From Aequorivita sp. HC6-5 (lineage in GTDB: Bacteria > Bacteroidota > Bacteroidia > Flavobacteriales > Flavobacteriaceae), in NCBI GenBank assembly GCA_905182755.1, contig CAJJCS010000002.1:310001-374000 (forward strand): a DNA stretch of 64,000 nucleotides, read 5' to 3'. Of the stretch, positions 41,588 through 49,959 are shown piece by piece. The position numbers and the translations under genes are program-made. A model generated the notes under the pieces. That model did not search any database. It was given only the letters and a program-made list of their open reading frames with translations, and was not told the DNA's origin. Every line of letters starts with the position of its first letter. Within the stretch, counting starts at the first letter, position 1.

Positions 41588-41595
41588 TATCTTCG
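41588..41595 (+). promoter_or_regulatory. Possible -7 box for aconitase
   Basis: TATCTTCG is one base off TAnnTTTG and lies 62 bases before the aconitase start. No matching -33 is seen; a weak call. Confidence 0.3.
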
Positions 41596-41657
41596 CAGCA
41601 CTTGTAAATAAAGGGTTTACCGGTACTTATTGTATACATAATTTAAAACCAGATAGT

Positions 41658-43928
41658 ATGGCGTTTGATATAGAAATGATTAAAAAGGTGTATGGGCAAA
41701 TGGCAGAGCGTATTGATGCAGCGCGCAATGTTGTTGGAAAACCATTAACACTCTCAGAAAAAATATTATACAATCACCTTTGGGATGGCGCTGCCACTTC
41801 TGCCTTTACAAGAGGTGAAGACTACGTAGATTTTGCTCCAGACCGTATTGCGTGCCAGGATGCAACAGCTCAAATGGCACTATTGCAGTTTATGCAAGCA
41901 GGAAAGCCTAAAGTTGCAGTACCCACTACGGTACATTGTGATCATTTAATCCAAGCAAAGCAAGGAGCCAAAAAAGATTTAAAGCGCGCCAATGAGGTAA
42001 GTAATGAAGTGTTTGATTTTTTAGGTTCTGTATCTAATAAATATGGTATTGGTTTTTGGGCACCAGGAGCGGGTATTATACATCAAGTAGTTTTAGAGAA
42101 TTATGCGTTCCCTGGAGGTATGATGATTGGTACAGATAGCCACACAGTAAACGCTGGTGGACTGGGTATGGTTGCCATTGGAGTAGGTGGAGCAGATGCT
42201 GTAGATGTTATGGCAGGTATGGCTTGGGAGCTTAAATTTCCGAAGTTAATAGGAGTACGTTTAACAGGAAAATTATCTGGTTGGACAGCCCCTAAAGATG
42301 TTATTTTGAAAGTTGCCGAAATTTTAACTGCCAAAGGTGGTACGGGAGCTATTGTAGAATATTTTGGACCTGGAGCCACCGCGATGTCTTGCACTGGTAA
42401 AGGAACCATTTGTAATATGGGTGCAGAAATTGGCGCAACCACCTCTACCTTTGGGTATGACGAATCTATGGAGCGTTACTTGCGTGCTACAGATAGAGCA
42501 GATGTTGCAGATGCAGCCAATGAGGTTAAAGAACATTTAACTGCAGACCCGCAGGTGTATGCAAACCCAGAGCAGTATTTTGATCAAGTAATAGAAATCA
42601 ATCTATCTGAGCTAGGACCACTTTTAAACGGCCCTTTTACTCCAGATTTATCTACCTCGGTAGGGGCAGATATGACGGCAAAAGCCATCAAAAACGATTG
42701 GCCTCTTGATGTAGAGTGGAGTTTGATTGGATCTTGTACAAATTCATCCTACGAGGATTTATCAAGAGCCGCTTCTATTGCGCAACAAGGACTTGATATG
42801 GGGCTTTCTATAAAAGCTGAACTTGGTATTAATCCTGGATCTGAGCTTGTACGTTATACCACAGAGCGTGATGGTATCTTGAGTACCTTTGAAGATTTAG
42901 GGGCAAAAATATTTACAAATGCTTGCGGCCCTTGTATTGGGCAATGGGCGCGTTATGATGACCCGAAAAACGCACCAAAAAACAGTATTGTACATTCCTT
43001 TAACCGCAACTTTGCAAAGCGCGCGGATGGGAACCCTAATACCCATGCCTTTGTGGCATCACCAGAGCTTACAGCGGCCATTGCTTTTGCTGGACGTCTA
43101 GATTTTAACCCATTGACAGACACCCTTACAAATGATAAAGGAGCGCAAGTAAAATTCTCTGAACCTACAGGGTGGGAATTACCTCCAAAAGGATTTGAAG
43201 TTGAAGAGAATGGCTACGAGGCTCCATTACCTGACGGATCTGCAGTAGTGGTAAGTGTGAGCGAAACTAGTGAGCGTTTACAATTACTTACTCCATTTAC
43301 ACCAATTAAGGATAGCGATCTATCTAACGCAAAGCTTTTAATCAAAGCCTTTGGTAAGTGTACCACAGACCATATCTCTATGGCGGGGCCTTGGCTGCGT
43401 TACAGAGGGCATTTAGATAATATTTCTAACAACTGTTTGATTGGAGCTGTAAATGCTTTTGGCAAGAAAACAAACTTTGTAAAAAACCAATTGGATGGTG
43501 AGTACGGCGGTGTTCCAGACACGGCAAGAGCCTACAAGGCAGCCGGTGTGATGACTGTGGTAATTGGAGATCATAATTATGGAGAGGGATCTTCAAGAGA
43601 GCATGCAGCAATGGAGCCAAGACATCTTGGAGTAGCGGCTGTGATTGTGAAATCTTTTGCGCGTATTCATGAAACAAACCTAAAAAAACAAGGGATGTTG
43701 GGTCTAACATTTGCCAATGAGGCAGATTACGATCTTATCCAAGAGGATGACACCTTTAACTTTACAGATATTGCAGATTTTAGCCCAGGCAGGCCATTAA
43801 CTATTGTCTTACGCCATGTAGATGGTAGTGAAGATACCATTGTGGTTAATCATACCTATAACGATGCTCAAATAGAGTGGTACCGTAAAGGATCTGCGCT
43901 TAATTTAATCAAAGAGCAAAACGGTTAA
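41658..43928 (+). CDS. acn: Aconitate hydratase (mitochondrial-type)
   Basis: Aconitase isomerises citrate to isocitrate via a [4Fe-4S] cluster. The 756-residue protein has [32 protein letters not shown], the cluster Cys in [12 protein letters not shown] and [14 protein letters not shown], and [22 protein letters not shown] in the C-terminal swivel domain. It is intact and is a second TCA gene in the window with gltA. A strong terminator follows. Confidence 0.96.
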   Translation: MAFDIEMIKKVYGQMAERIDAARNVVGKPLTLSEKILYNHLWDGAATSAFTRGEDYVDFAPDRIACQDATAQMALLQFMQAGKPKVAVPTTVHCDHLIQAKQGAKKDLKRANEVSNEVFDFLGSVSNKYGIGFWAPGAGIIHQVVLENYAFPGGMMIGTDSHTVNAGGLGMVAIGVGGADAVDVMAGMAWELKFPKLIGVRLTGKLSGWTAPKDVILKVAEILTAKGGTGAIVEYFGPGATAMSCTGKGTICNMGAEIGATTSTFGYDESMERYLRATDRADVADAANEVKEHLTADPQVYANPEQYFDQVIEINLSELGPLLNGPFTPDLSTSVGADMTAKAIKNDWPLDVEWSLIGSCTNSSYEDLSRAASIAQQGLDMGLSIKAELGINPGSELVRYTTERDGILSTFEDLGAKIFTNACGPCIGQWARYDDPKNAPKNSIVHSFNRNFAKRADGNPNTHAFVASPELTAAIAFAGRLDFNPLTDTLTNDKGAQVKFSEPTGWELPPKGFEVEENGYEAPLPDGSAVVVSVSETSERLQLLTPFTPIKDSDLSNAKLLIKAFGKCTTDHISMAGPWLRYRGHLDNISNNCLIGAVNAFGKKTNFVKNQLDGEYGGVPDTARAYKAAGVMTVVIGDHNYGEGSSREHAAMEPRHLGVAAVIVKSFARIHETNLKKQGMLGLTFANEADYDLIQEDDTFNFTDIADFSPGRPLTIVLRHVDGSEDTIVVNHTYNDAQIEWYRKGSALNLIKEQNG

Positions 43929-43945
43929 TATTTTAATGAGTTATT

Positions 43946-43979
43946 AAAAAAAGCTTCCATGAAAATGGAAGCTTTTTTT
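43946..43979 (+). terminator. Strong terminator after aconitase
   Basis: GCTTCCAT (43953-43960) pairs with ATGGAAGC (43965-43972) around a GAAA tetraloop, extended by seven A-T pairs and ending in a seven-T run. The tetraloop and T-run make this very typical. Confidence 0.95.
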
Positions 43980-44049
43980 AGCCAGAGCCGTTGTAGGTAA
44001 CTAAATACTAACTTAAACTATAAGTAATCCCAATCAAATAAATTCAAAA

Positions 44050-44235
44050 ATGAAAAATATACTGATTATAAGTGCTATAATATGGGCTGTTGTAATTCTA
44101 TTAGCTTCATATCTCTACAGTGATACAGAAAATTACAAATATCTATTTGGTGTATTATTAGTTGCAGCGGGATTACAAAATGCACTTATTTATAGTGCAC
44201 TGAAAAATGAATTTTATAAAAAGCCTAAACCATAG
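44050..44235 (+). CDS. Small two-helix membrane protein
   Basis: The 61-residue protein has two hydrophobic helices (LIISAIIWAVVILLASYLY; YLFGVLLVAAGLQNALIYSAL) with a short loop and a basic tail KNEFYKKPKP. I do not recognise a family. It begins the accessory region after aconitase and no operon partner is seen. Confidence 0.55.
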   Translation: MKNILIISAIIWAVVILLASYLYSDTENYKYLFGVLLVAAGLQNALIYSALKNEFYKKPKP

Positions 44236-44578
44236 GCATATCCTCCTCCTTCAGTTCAGCTATTTCTAAACCTCTTAAGTAGGTTAAACTTACATTTTAT
44301 ATATTTGAAGTATAAACCAATTTAAAATATTAACATTAATGCCGAAATATTTCTAGGTCAGTAAATTTTAAACTTATAAATAAATTTGATATCAATCAAA
44401 AAAACTCAATATTACTTATAGTAAAACTGAACTATTTCTCAAATACAAAATAGAATCGATATAGAATTTAGTATGTGGCATATTACTGTCATGTCTGTAT
44501 CGTTGGTTTGTCATATCACTTACAATATAAAGGAGAAGTTAATATGTAGATTTGTAAAAAAATTAAAACACTGAGAAT
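44236..44578. other. AT-rich intergenic region before the XRE-2TM gene
   Basis: No open frame of note and no copy of the attC-like elements is visible. The first cassette element starts only after the next gene. A GGAG-like stretch (AAAGGAGAAG) lies about 45 bases before the downstream start, too far to be a ribosome-binding site. I see nothing else here. Confidence 0.6.
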
Positions 44579-45043
44579 ATGAATTCAAACACAACTAACC
44601 TAAGAGATATTAAAAAAATTAGATTAGAGCGTCATTGGTCGCAAGAACAACTGGCAGAAATGAGCGGGTTAAGCATAAGAACGATTCAAAGAATAGAAAA
44701 TGGAGAAAATGCTGGTTTAGAATCATTGAAATCTTTAGCAGCTGTTTTTGATACTAATATCGCTGATTCTGATAAGAAAGAAGAAGAAGAACAAATTAGA
44801 AAAGAAGAAGAATATGTTCAAAATGTAAAAGGATTTTATAAACTTCTTTTTTTCGCGATAATTAACCTTATTATATTCCTTTGGATCGCGATTAATGATT
44901 CAGATTCGGAAGGTTGGTTTCTCTTTCTTTATATGTTAATTTTTTGGGGGATTTTTATAGGAGTTTATTCTCTTAATTATTTTGATTTCTTTGGAGAAAA
45001 ATGGAAAAGAAAAATAATTGATAGAAAATTCAAAAAGGAATAA
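44579..45043 (+). CDS. XRE-type HTH regulator fused to a 2TM domain
   Basis: The 154-residue protein starts with a helix-turn-helix (IKKIRLERHWSQEQLAEMSG; LSIRTIQRIENGENAG, about 10-50), has an acidic linker with KKEEEEQIRKEEE and ends with a 2TM domain of two membrane helices (FYKLLFFAIINLIIFLWI; WFLFLYMLIFWGIFIGVYSL). A membrane-tethered DNA-binding protein is implied. It stands in front of the first attC-like element. Its target is unknown. Confidence 0.85.
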   Translation: MNSNTTNLRDIKKIRLERHWSQEQLAEMSGLSIRTIQRIENGENAGLESLKSLAAVFDTNIADSDKKEEEEQIRKEEEYVQNVKGFYKLLFFAIINLIIFLWIAINDSDSEGWFLFLYMLIFWGIFIGVYSLNYFDFFGEKWKRKIIDRKFKKE

Positions 45044-45067
45044 TACTTTTAATTACACTCAACGAAT

Positions 45068-45199
45068 TATAGAACCTGTCAAAATTAATTGCTTGGTTCT
45101 TACCTACGTGGAAATTCCTGCGGAATTTCCACTGGTTCGTTCCCTATTTGCTAAATTAGGTGCTTAACCACGCAACAAACCATACACAAACCGTTGTAA
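45068..45199 (+). repeat. attC-like element 1
   Basis: The left side reads AGAAC then CTGTCAAAATTAATTGC; the right side reads GCAACAAACCATACACAAACC and then GTTGTAA at 45193-45199. The centre is a perfect hairpin: GTGGAAATTCC (45108-45118), loop TGC, GGAATTTCCAC (45122-45132). Arms AATTGC/GCAA and GGTT/AACC pair with interruptions. The following cassette begins with GTTGTAA. Confidence 0.6.
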
Positions 45200-45209
45200 A
45201 ACATTCAAA

Positions 45210-45628
45210 ATGAAAAAAAACTGACACTTTCACTGATAATTATTTTGCTTTTAGGTTTTATATCTTGTGATAGACCTAACTGTGAAAATAGCAATCCAAC
45301 ATTTGAAAACAACTCGCCAAATTCAAAAGTATACAAAGATGAATTAATCAAACAATTAAATAATATTGACAAAACAAAACTGACTTATTGGCTTCAAAAG
45401 TATGATGAACAAAATGGAAAAGAATCCTTATACTTTAATATCCAAGATGATGAATTATGTGCTATCCTACATTTAACTATTAATGATTGGAATAAATTGG
45501 AAGATGTTAGAGAAAGAAAAGGAATTGGTCGTCGAGGAGCAGAATTTACGAATTTAAAATTTGAAATCATTAAGGATTCTGTTTCAACTGAATTTATCTA
45601 TAAAACATTTGACAGAATAATTGATTAA
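45210..45628 (+). CDS. Small lipoprotein, unknown function (frameshift near the start)
   Basis: The ATG at 45210 is followed by a run of eight A bases. With nine As the frame reads MKKKLTLSLIIILLLGFISC, a lipoprotein signal with lipobox Cys20, then CDRPNCENS and a 120-residue body ending YKTFDRIID. As given, the frame hits TGA after four codons, so one A is missing (45213-45220). The mature part has no recognised domain. The gene lies alone between elements 1 and 2 in the orientation expected of a cassette. Confidence 0.7.
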
Positions 45629-45636
45629 AAAACGTG

Positions 45637-45769
45637 TTACAACAACGTGTATAATTAATTGCTAGTTTTAGCCTACTTACGAAAATCCTCGCGGATTTTC
45701 TAGTTGGTTTTGTATTTACTAAATTAGTGCTTAAACACGCAACAAATCATATACAAACACGTTATGCAC
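45637..45769 (+). repeat. attC-like element 2
   Basis: The left end is TTACAAC (45637-45643), the reverse complement of GTTGTAA that opens the cassette before it. The arms are GTGTATAATTAATTGC and GCAACAAATCATATACAAACAC. A perfect central hairpin is GAAAATCC (45681-45688), loop TCGC, GGATTTTC. The right end is GTTATGCAC (45761-45769), which begins the esterase cassette. Confidence 0.65.
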
Positions 45770-45816
45770 AATAACAAAAAGAAATAGGCGTTAAAAAAAA
45801 TTAAAGAAACTGTATA

Positions 45817-46692
45817 ATGAAAAAAGCAATTTTACTATTTACTATTTTATTGTTAATTCTAAGCAGTTGTAATAAAGATGATAATAAAAATCCAGAGGAA
45901 TGTTACTCAAATACTAATGCACAGACTATAGTTCATGACGGTCTCAACAGAGAATATGTGTTGTATATACCAAACTCTTATGACGGAACATCTTCTGTTC
46001 CACTAATGCTGAATTTTCATGGGTTTGGTGGTAATGCTAGTGATTATATGCAAGAAGCAGATATGCGCTCATTGGCAGAAGCTGACAATTTTATTTTAAT
46101 CTATCCTCAAGGTAGTTGTTTAGATGGTTTATCTCATTGGAATGCTTGTCCATTAGGACCAGACAATAAAAGTAATGCTGATGATTTTGGATTTATTGAA
46201 TCCATGATAACTGAAATCTCATCTCAGTATAATGTAAATATGGAGAGAATTTATGCTGCTGGATACTCAAACGGAGGCATGATGGCGTATGGACTTGCGA
46301 ACTATAAAAGTGATTTAATTGCTGCGGTAGCATCTGTTTCGGGAGTTATGTTAGATTGTACTGGACCTACCAGTCATCCTATGCCGGTAATACATCTTCA
46401 TGGAACTTCTGATGGCGTTCTCCCCTATAATGGGAGTAGTGACTATAACTCTGCCCAAAGTACGTTGGACCATTGGATTAATTTTAATAATACAGTTTTA
46501 ACCCCAACCGTAACAAGTGACAACAATATTGAACATTATGTTTATGATCAAGGAGATAGCTCAGTTTCTGTTGAGCATTACAAATATATTGGTGGAGACC
46601 ATGTTTGGTTTAGCGCAACTTTTCAAGGTCAGAACACATCTGAATTGGTTTGGAATTTTGTGTCACGATATGACATAAATGGATTGAGATAA
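45817..46692 (+). CDS. Lipoprotein esterase of the PHB-depolymerase-like family
   Basis: The 291-residue protein has a lipoprotein signal (MKKAILLFTILLLILSSC, Cys18). The alpha/beta hydrolase part has YIPNSYDGTSSVPLMLNFHGFGG (oxyanion), the nucleophile GYSNGG, HLHGTSDGVLPYNG (Asp), and a catalytic His in GGDHVWF. This fits esterases of the polyhydroxybutyrate depolymerase/feruloyl esterase family. The natural substrate is not shown. It is the sole gene of its cassette. Confidence 0.85.
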   Translation: MKKAILLFTILLLILSSCNKDDNKNPEECYSNTNAQTIVHDGLNREYVLYIPNSYDGTSSVPLMLNFHGFGGNASDYMQEADMRSLAEADNFILIYPQGSCLDGLSHWNACPLGPDNKSNADDFGFIESMITEISSQYNVNMERIYAAGYSNGGMMAYGLANYKSDLIAAVASVSGVMLDCTGPTSHPMPVIHLHGTSDGVLPYNGSSDYNSAQSTLDHWINFNNTVLTPTVTSDNNIEHYVYDQGDSSVSVEHYKYIGGDHVWFSATFQGQNTSELVWNFVSRYDINGLR

Positions 46693-46701
46693 AGAATAAA
46701 A

Positions 46702-46837
46702 GTGCATAACAATGTATATAAAAAAATAGGCTAAATAGTAGTAAATTCAAGGCTATTGGCTCGTATCAAACTAATTGCTTAACCAAAAGTTTCTTGCTTC
46801 GTAATCGCCTACTTTTCATATACTAACCGTTAGCCTT
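46702..46837 (+). repeat. attC-like element 3
   Basis: The left end GTGCATAAC (46702-46710) is the exact reverse complement of GTTATGCAC that starts the same cassette. Arms GTATATAAAAAAATAGGC and GCCTACTTTTCATATAC pair with bulges. The middle has no GC-rich perfect hairpin like elements 1 and 2. The right end is GTTAGCCTT (46829-46837), which begins the FG-GAP cassette. Confidence 0.6.
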
Positions 46838-46940
46838 CATTATAATGAACCAACAAACTAGGATTAAATTCTTTCGAATAATGTTGATTGAAAATAAATT
46901 CAGTATATATGAATCTGAATAAATTTTAATGAATATGCAA

Positions 46941-48659
46941 TCAATTTTGAGGTATTTTATACATCTTGATGTTTTGAGAATTACCATTGTGGTATAGTTC
47001 GGCAATGTAGATACCCTCCGATAATCCAATTTCACCTATATAAAATTGTTTCGCTGTTCCCATGTATTGAGTTAGTATTTGCCTACCTTGAATGTCATAC
47101 AATACCAATTTTACTGGACCCATAATGGAGCCGCCCACATAAATGTTATTGTTAAACGGATTTGGATAAAGTACCAAGTCCATATCTGCTACTTGTTCAT
47201 CATTGCCAAGATTAACGGTATTACCATACAATAAAACAACATCCTCCGACTCATCAATCATAGAAATGTCCATGGCTCCGTCATTATTTCGATCGTGGAT
47301 TGTGGCGCATGCAGCCATCCCTTGAGGCACAGTAGGATAAATTCTTGGATTCACAAAAAACCCTGAGCCGTCATTTTCCATTAGCACATAATTGGATTCA
47401 CTTACATTACTAGAAATAAAGTCCAGATCACCATCTCCGTCAATATCACCCAGATCGATGGCTACTGGGAAATCACCAACAATATATTGTGCGTCAAATT
47501 GCAGTCCACCCGAACCATCCGTCCTGACTATTGAAATGTCGTCGGTAAACCTGTTTGCAATCGCAATATCCACAAAACCATCACCATTTACATCTCCAAT
47601 TGCCATCTTCCAAGGACCAGTACCCACAGAGACCGAATCGAATACCGTAAAGTTTCCTGTTCCATCGTTCAATAAACTCACCACATTATTATTATAATAA
47701 GTTGCAACGAGCAGATCCACATAGCCATCACCATTGAGATCTGTTGCAGCTATGGAAGTTTCACCAGCAAACCCCGAATCGATATTTATCGCCGGCTCAA
47801 AAAGTCCTGTTCCATCATTCATGAGAATAGATATCGTACTAGCGTAACGGTTGGCTGTAGCGATATCCTCCCAGCCATCCCCGTTGAAGTCAGCAACAGT
47901 TAGCCCCCGAACCCCTTCACCGGTTTGATAGTTGAATTCACTTCCAAAAATAGTTGTGGCATCTCCAAACAGTACGTTCACTTGATCTCCATATGTACTA
48001 CCTATGGCTATATCAATCAAACCATCATGATTAAAATCAGCTCCTGCATTCGTACTGGGTCCTTGGCCTGGGGGTAATTCAAAAATTATAAATGGTTCAT
48101 AATTATTAGAACCATCACTGAGTAATACGCGTATGTCGTCTGAATCTTCGGTAATGACTACCAGGTCAGAAAATTCATCATCATTGACATCACCGGCATA
48201 GGCCCCATAGCATGTTATATGACCTTCCCCTGGCTCTCTCATATCGATCTGCCCTACGAGCTCTAGATCGAGTGAAGCTGGTAATGATTTTGTCCAATAG
48301 CTGAAGCCATATCCATTTGTAAGTGGCATACCTGCCATATTCTGAACACCGCTTGATAATCCTACTCTAATCAATTCACCATAGAAAAAGTCTCTAATAG
48401 GTGTGAATTTGACTACAGTTGAGTTAGCTGTAAAACTATAAATGCCATCCATGGGACCCGACCATCGCCCGTAAACCTGAAACGTATTAGGCGTAATCGT
48501 TGCCTCATTGAGAGGTTGATCGAAGGTGATAAGGATTGGATCGCTCGGAGCCATTATCAAAGATTGAGAAACGGGACTTGTCTCAATTACTTGGGGTGAC
48601 TGCGAAAAAACATTAGCAACGATTAAAACAAAACAAGCAGAGGATCGTGTATAATTCAT
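46941..48659 (-). CDS. Secreted FG-GAP/VCBS repeat protein with T9SS sorting domain
   Basis: ATG 48659 gives MNYTRSSACFVLIVANVFSQ, a signal peptide. Of 572 residues, the first part (about 25-120) is a Big_5-type Ig-like domain. Seven calcium-binding repeats follow of type DxNxDGxxD: DVNDDEFSD, DFNHDGLID, DFNGDGWED, DLNGDGYVD, DVNGDGFVD, DIDGDGDLD, DRNNDGAMD. The end (NPFNNNIYVGG ... IQGRQILTQ ... GIYIAELYHNG) is a type A T9SS sorting tail. It is reversed relative to the other cassette genes. Confidence 0.9.
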   Translation of the reverse strand: MNYTRSSACFVLIVANVFSQSPQVIETSPVSQSLIMAPSDPILITFDQPLNEATITPNTFQVYGRWSGPMDGIYSFTANSTVVKFTPIRDFFYGELIRVGLSSGVQNMAGMPLTNGYGFSYWTKSLPASLDLELVGQIDMREPGEGHITCYGAYAGDVNDDEFSDLVVITEDSDDIRVLLSDGSNNYEPFIIFELPPGQGPSTNAGADFNHDGLIDIAIGSTYGDQVNVLFGDATTIFGSEFNYQTGEGVRGLTVADFNGDGWEDIATANRYASTISILMNDGTGLFEPAINIDSGFAGETSIAATDLNGDGYVDLLVATYYNNNVVSLLNDGTGNFTVFDSVSVGTGPWKMAIGDVNGDGFVDIAIANRFTDDISIVRTDGSGGLQFDAQYIVGDFPVAIDLGDIDGDGDLDFISSNVSESNYVLMENDGSGFFVNPRIYPTVPQGMAACATIHDRNNDGAMDISMIDESEDVVLLYGNTVNLGNDEQVADMDLVLYPNPFNNNIYVGGSIMGPVKLVLYDIQGRQILTQYMGTAKQFYIGEIGLSEGIYIAELYHNGNSQNIKMYKIPQN

Positions 48660-48855
48660 AATAAGTAAATTATTAGTTAATTTAGAATAAATATAAAAAA
48701 AGTAATAGTTTGAGGCAGCCAAATTCTAAAGCCAATCATTCATTAAATTAGCTATAACTATCTGTTTTAAAGATAGTTAAATTAAAACAATATAAAAAAC
48801 GCCAATTTTTAAAATCCTCTATTGTATATTTATCAACAGTAACAATAAATAACGA

Positions 48856-49033
48856 AAGGCTAACAACGTATATAATTAATGTCTTATGACAGTGAATAAG
48901 AAGACGATCTCGATAAAATTCTTAACTTAGTGTTTCGGATAGTTCCGAACAAGCGGCTTTGCCGATGCGTCCGACGTTCACAGCCGACAAGCACGCCGTA
49001 GACGTCACTAATCATATACTAAACGTTAACAGG
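48856..49033 (+). repeat. attC-like element 4
   Basis: The left end AAGGCTAAC (48856-48864) is the reverse complement of GTTAGCCTT that starts the FG-GAP cassette. Arms CGTATATAATTAATGTC and GACGTCACTAATCATATAC pair. The middle is longer and GC-richer than the others, with hairpins TTCGGA/TCCGAA (48934-48949) and CGGC-TTT-GCCG (48954-48964). The right end is GTTAACAGG (49025-49033). Confidence 0.65.
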
Positions 49034-49124
49034 AAGCTTAACAAAACAACACCGCGTTTTGAATAAAAAGACTTACATAAAAAAAATTAACATTTCCTAA
49101 ACATAATTTGCTATATTGACAATT

Positions 49125-49172
49125 AAATGGAGACTTGACTCCATTTAAAAAAAGGGGTGAAACCGAAAAGCC
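49125..49172 (+). promoter_or_regulatory. Compact leader element before the TM2 operon
   Basis: AAATGGAG (49125-49132) pairs with CTCCATTT (49139-49146) around ACTTGA. An A-run follows, then GGGG (49154-49157), TG and AAACCGAAAAGCC (49160-49172), where GG-GG can pair with CC and CC. The same plan with the same 13-base core is found inverted at 51773-51819 in front of another small membrane-protein gene. It is 35 bases before the TM2 ATG. A structured RNA is suspected; Rfam search would decide. Confidence 0.45.
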
Positions 49173-49207
49173 TTATTTTTAATACTAAAATTTAAAAAAA
49201 TCAAAAA

Positions 49208-49543
49208 ATGGAGGTACAAAAAGTCGACATGTTTATAATGTCAAACGGAAAATTCTTTGAAAGTCACCAAATCAATATTATCAGAGACAGACTTATCGCA
49301 CTTGATGACTCAAAATGGCCAATGTTGTCAACTGCCCAATTTAATGACCCGACAACTACATTAATTGTTTCAATACTAGCAGGCGCCCTAGGTATTGACC
49401 GCTTTATGATTGGAGATACAGGTCTTGGGGTTGCTAAACTTTTAACTTGTGGCGGTTTTGGAATTTGGACAATTATTGACTGGTTCATGATTCAGAAAGC
49501 TACTAGAGAAAAAAATATGCAAAAAATTCAGCAATTTATGTAG
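49208..49543 (+). CDS. TM2 domain protein
   Basis: The 111-residue protein has two membrane helices with a short tight turn: TTTLIVSILAGALGIDRFMIG and VAKLLTCGGFGIWTIIDWFMI. This GxxxxDRFYxG-type hairpin is the TM2 family. Starts MEVQKVDMFIMSNGKFFES. It is first of three coupled genes (two bases to the DUF2752 gene). The combination with DUF2752 and M48 genes is recurrent in my knowledge of Bacteroidota, but the role is unknown. Confidence 0.85.
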   Translation: MEVQKVDMFIMSNGKFFESHQINIIRDRLIALDDSKWPMLSTAQFNDPTTTLIVSILAGALGIDRFMIGDTGLGVAKLLTCGGFGIWTIIDWFMIQKATREKNMQKIQQFM

Positions 49544-49545
49544 TA

Positions 49546-49956
49546 ATGATACTCGACAGGAACAAGCTGTATTCAATATTATTTATAGCATGTATAGCAG
49601 GGTATATTTGGCTATATTTTAGTGTCACAAATGAAATCACTGAAATCAAATCAGTTGAAGTTTGTTTAATAAAGTATGCAACAAATATACCCTGCCCGTC
49701 TTGTGGTACTACTCGTTCGATGATTTCATTGATAAAGGGTAATTTTATTGAAGCATTGAATTTAAACCCAATAGGTTACTTAGTTACTCTCATTATGCTT
49801 GTTGTTCCCATATGGATTATAGCAGATATAATTAAAAGTACCAGGACATTATTTAATTTTTATCTAAAAACAGAAACCTTTCTAAAAAAATCAAAAATTG
49901 CGATTCCTTTGATAATACTCGTAATTATCAACTGGATTTGGAATATTTCAAAATAA
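49546..49956 (+). CDS. DUF2752 membrane protein
   Basis: The 136-residue protein has the DUF2752 signature IPCPSCGTTRSMISLIKG (about 45-62) between membrane helices, with further helices at 10-30, 75-97 and 115-132. The CPxCGxTR motif may bind metal or be redox-active. It is between the TM2 and M48 genes with spacing of two and three bases. Function unknown. Confidence 0.85.
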   Translation: MILDRNKLYSILFIACIAGYIWLYFSVTNEITEIKSVEVCLIKYATNIPCPSCGTTRSMISLIKGNFIEALNLNPIGYLVTLIMLVVPIWIIADIIKSTRTLFNFYLKTETFLKKSKIAIPLIILVIINWIWNISK

Positions 49957-49959
49957 CTT

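Noticed and set aside
43985-43999. CCGTTGTAGG after aconitase as a cassette boundary
   Set aside because: It resembles the right end of element 1, but no left arm, hairpin or matching inverse end is present.
49146-49172. Classical type-I preQ1 riboswitch before the TM2 operon
   Set aside because: The hairpin plus A-run resembles one, but the loop sequence and the tail do not fit and a second copy has a different loop; kept as an unassigned leader.
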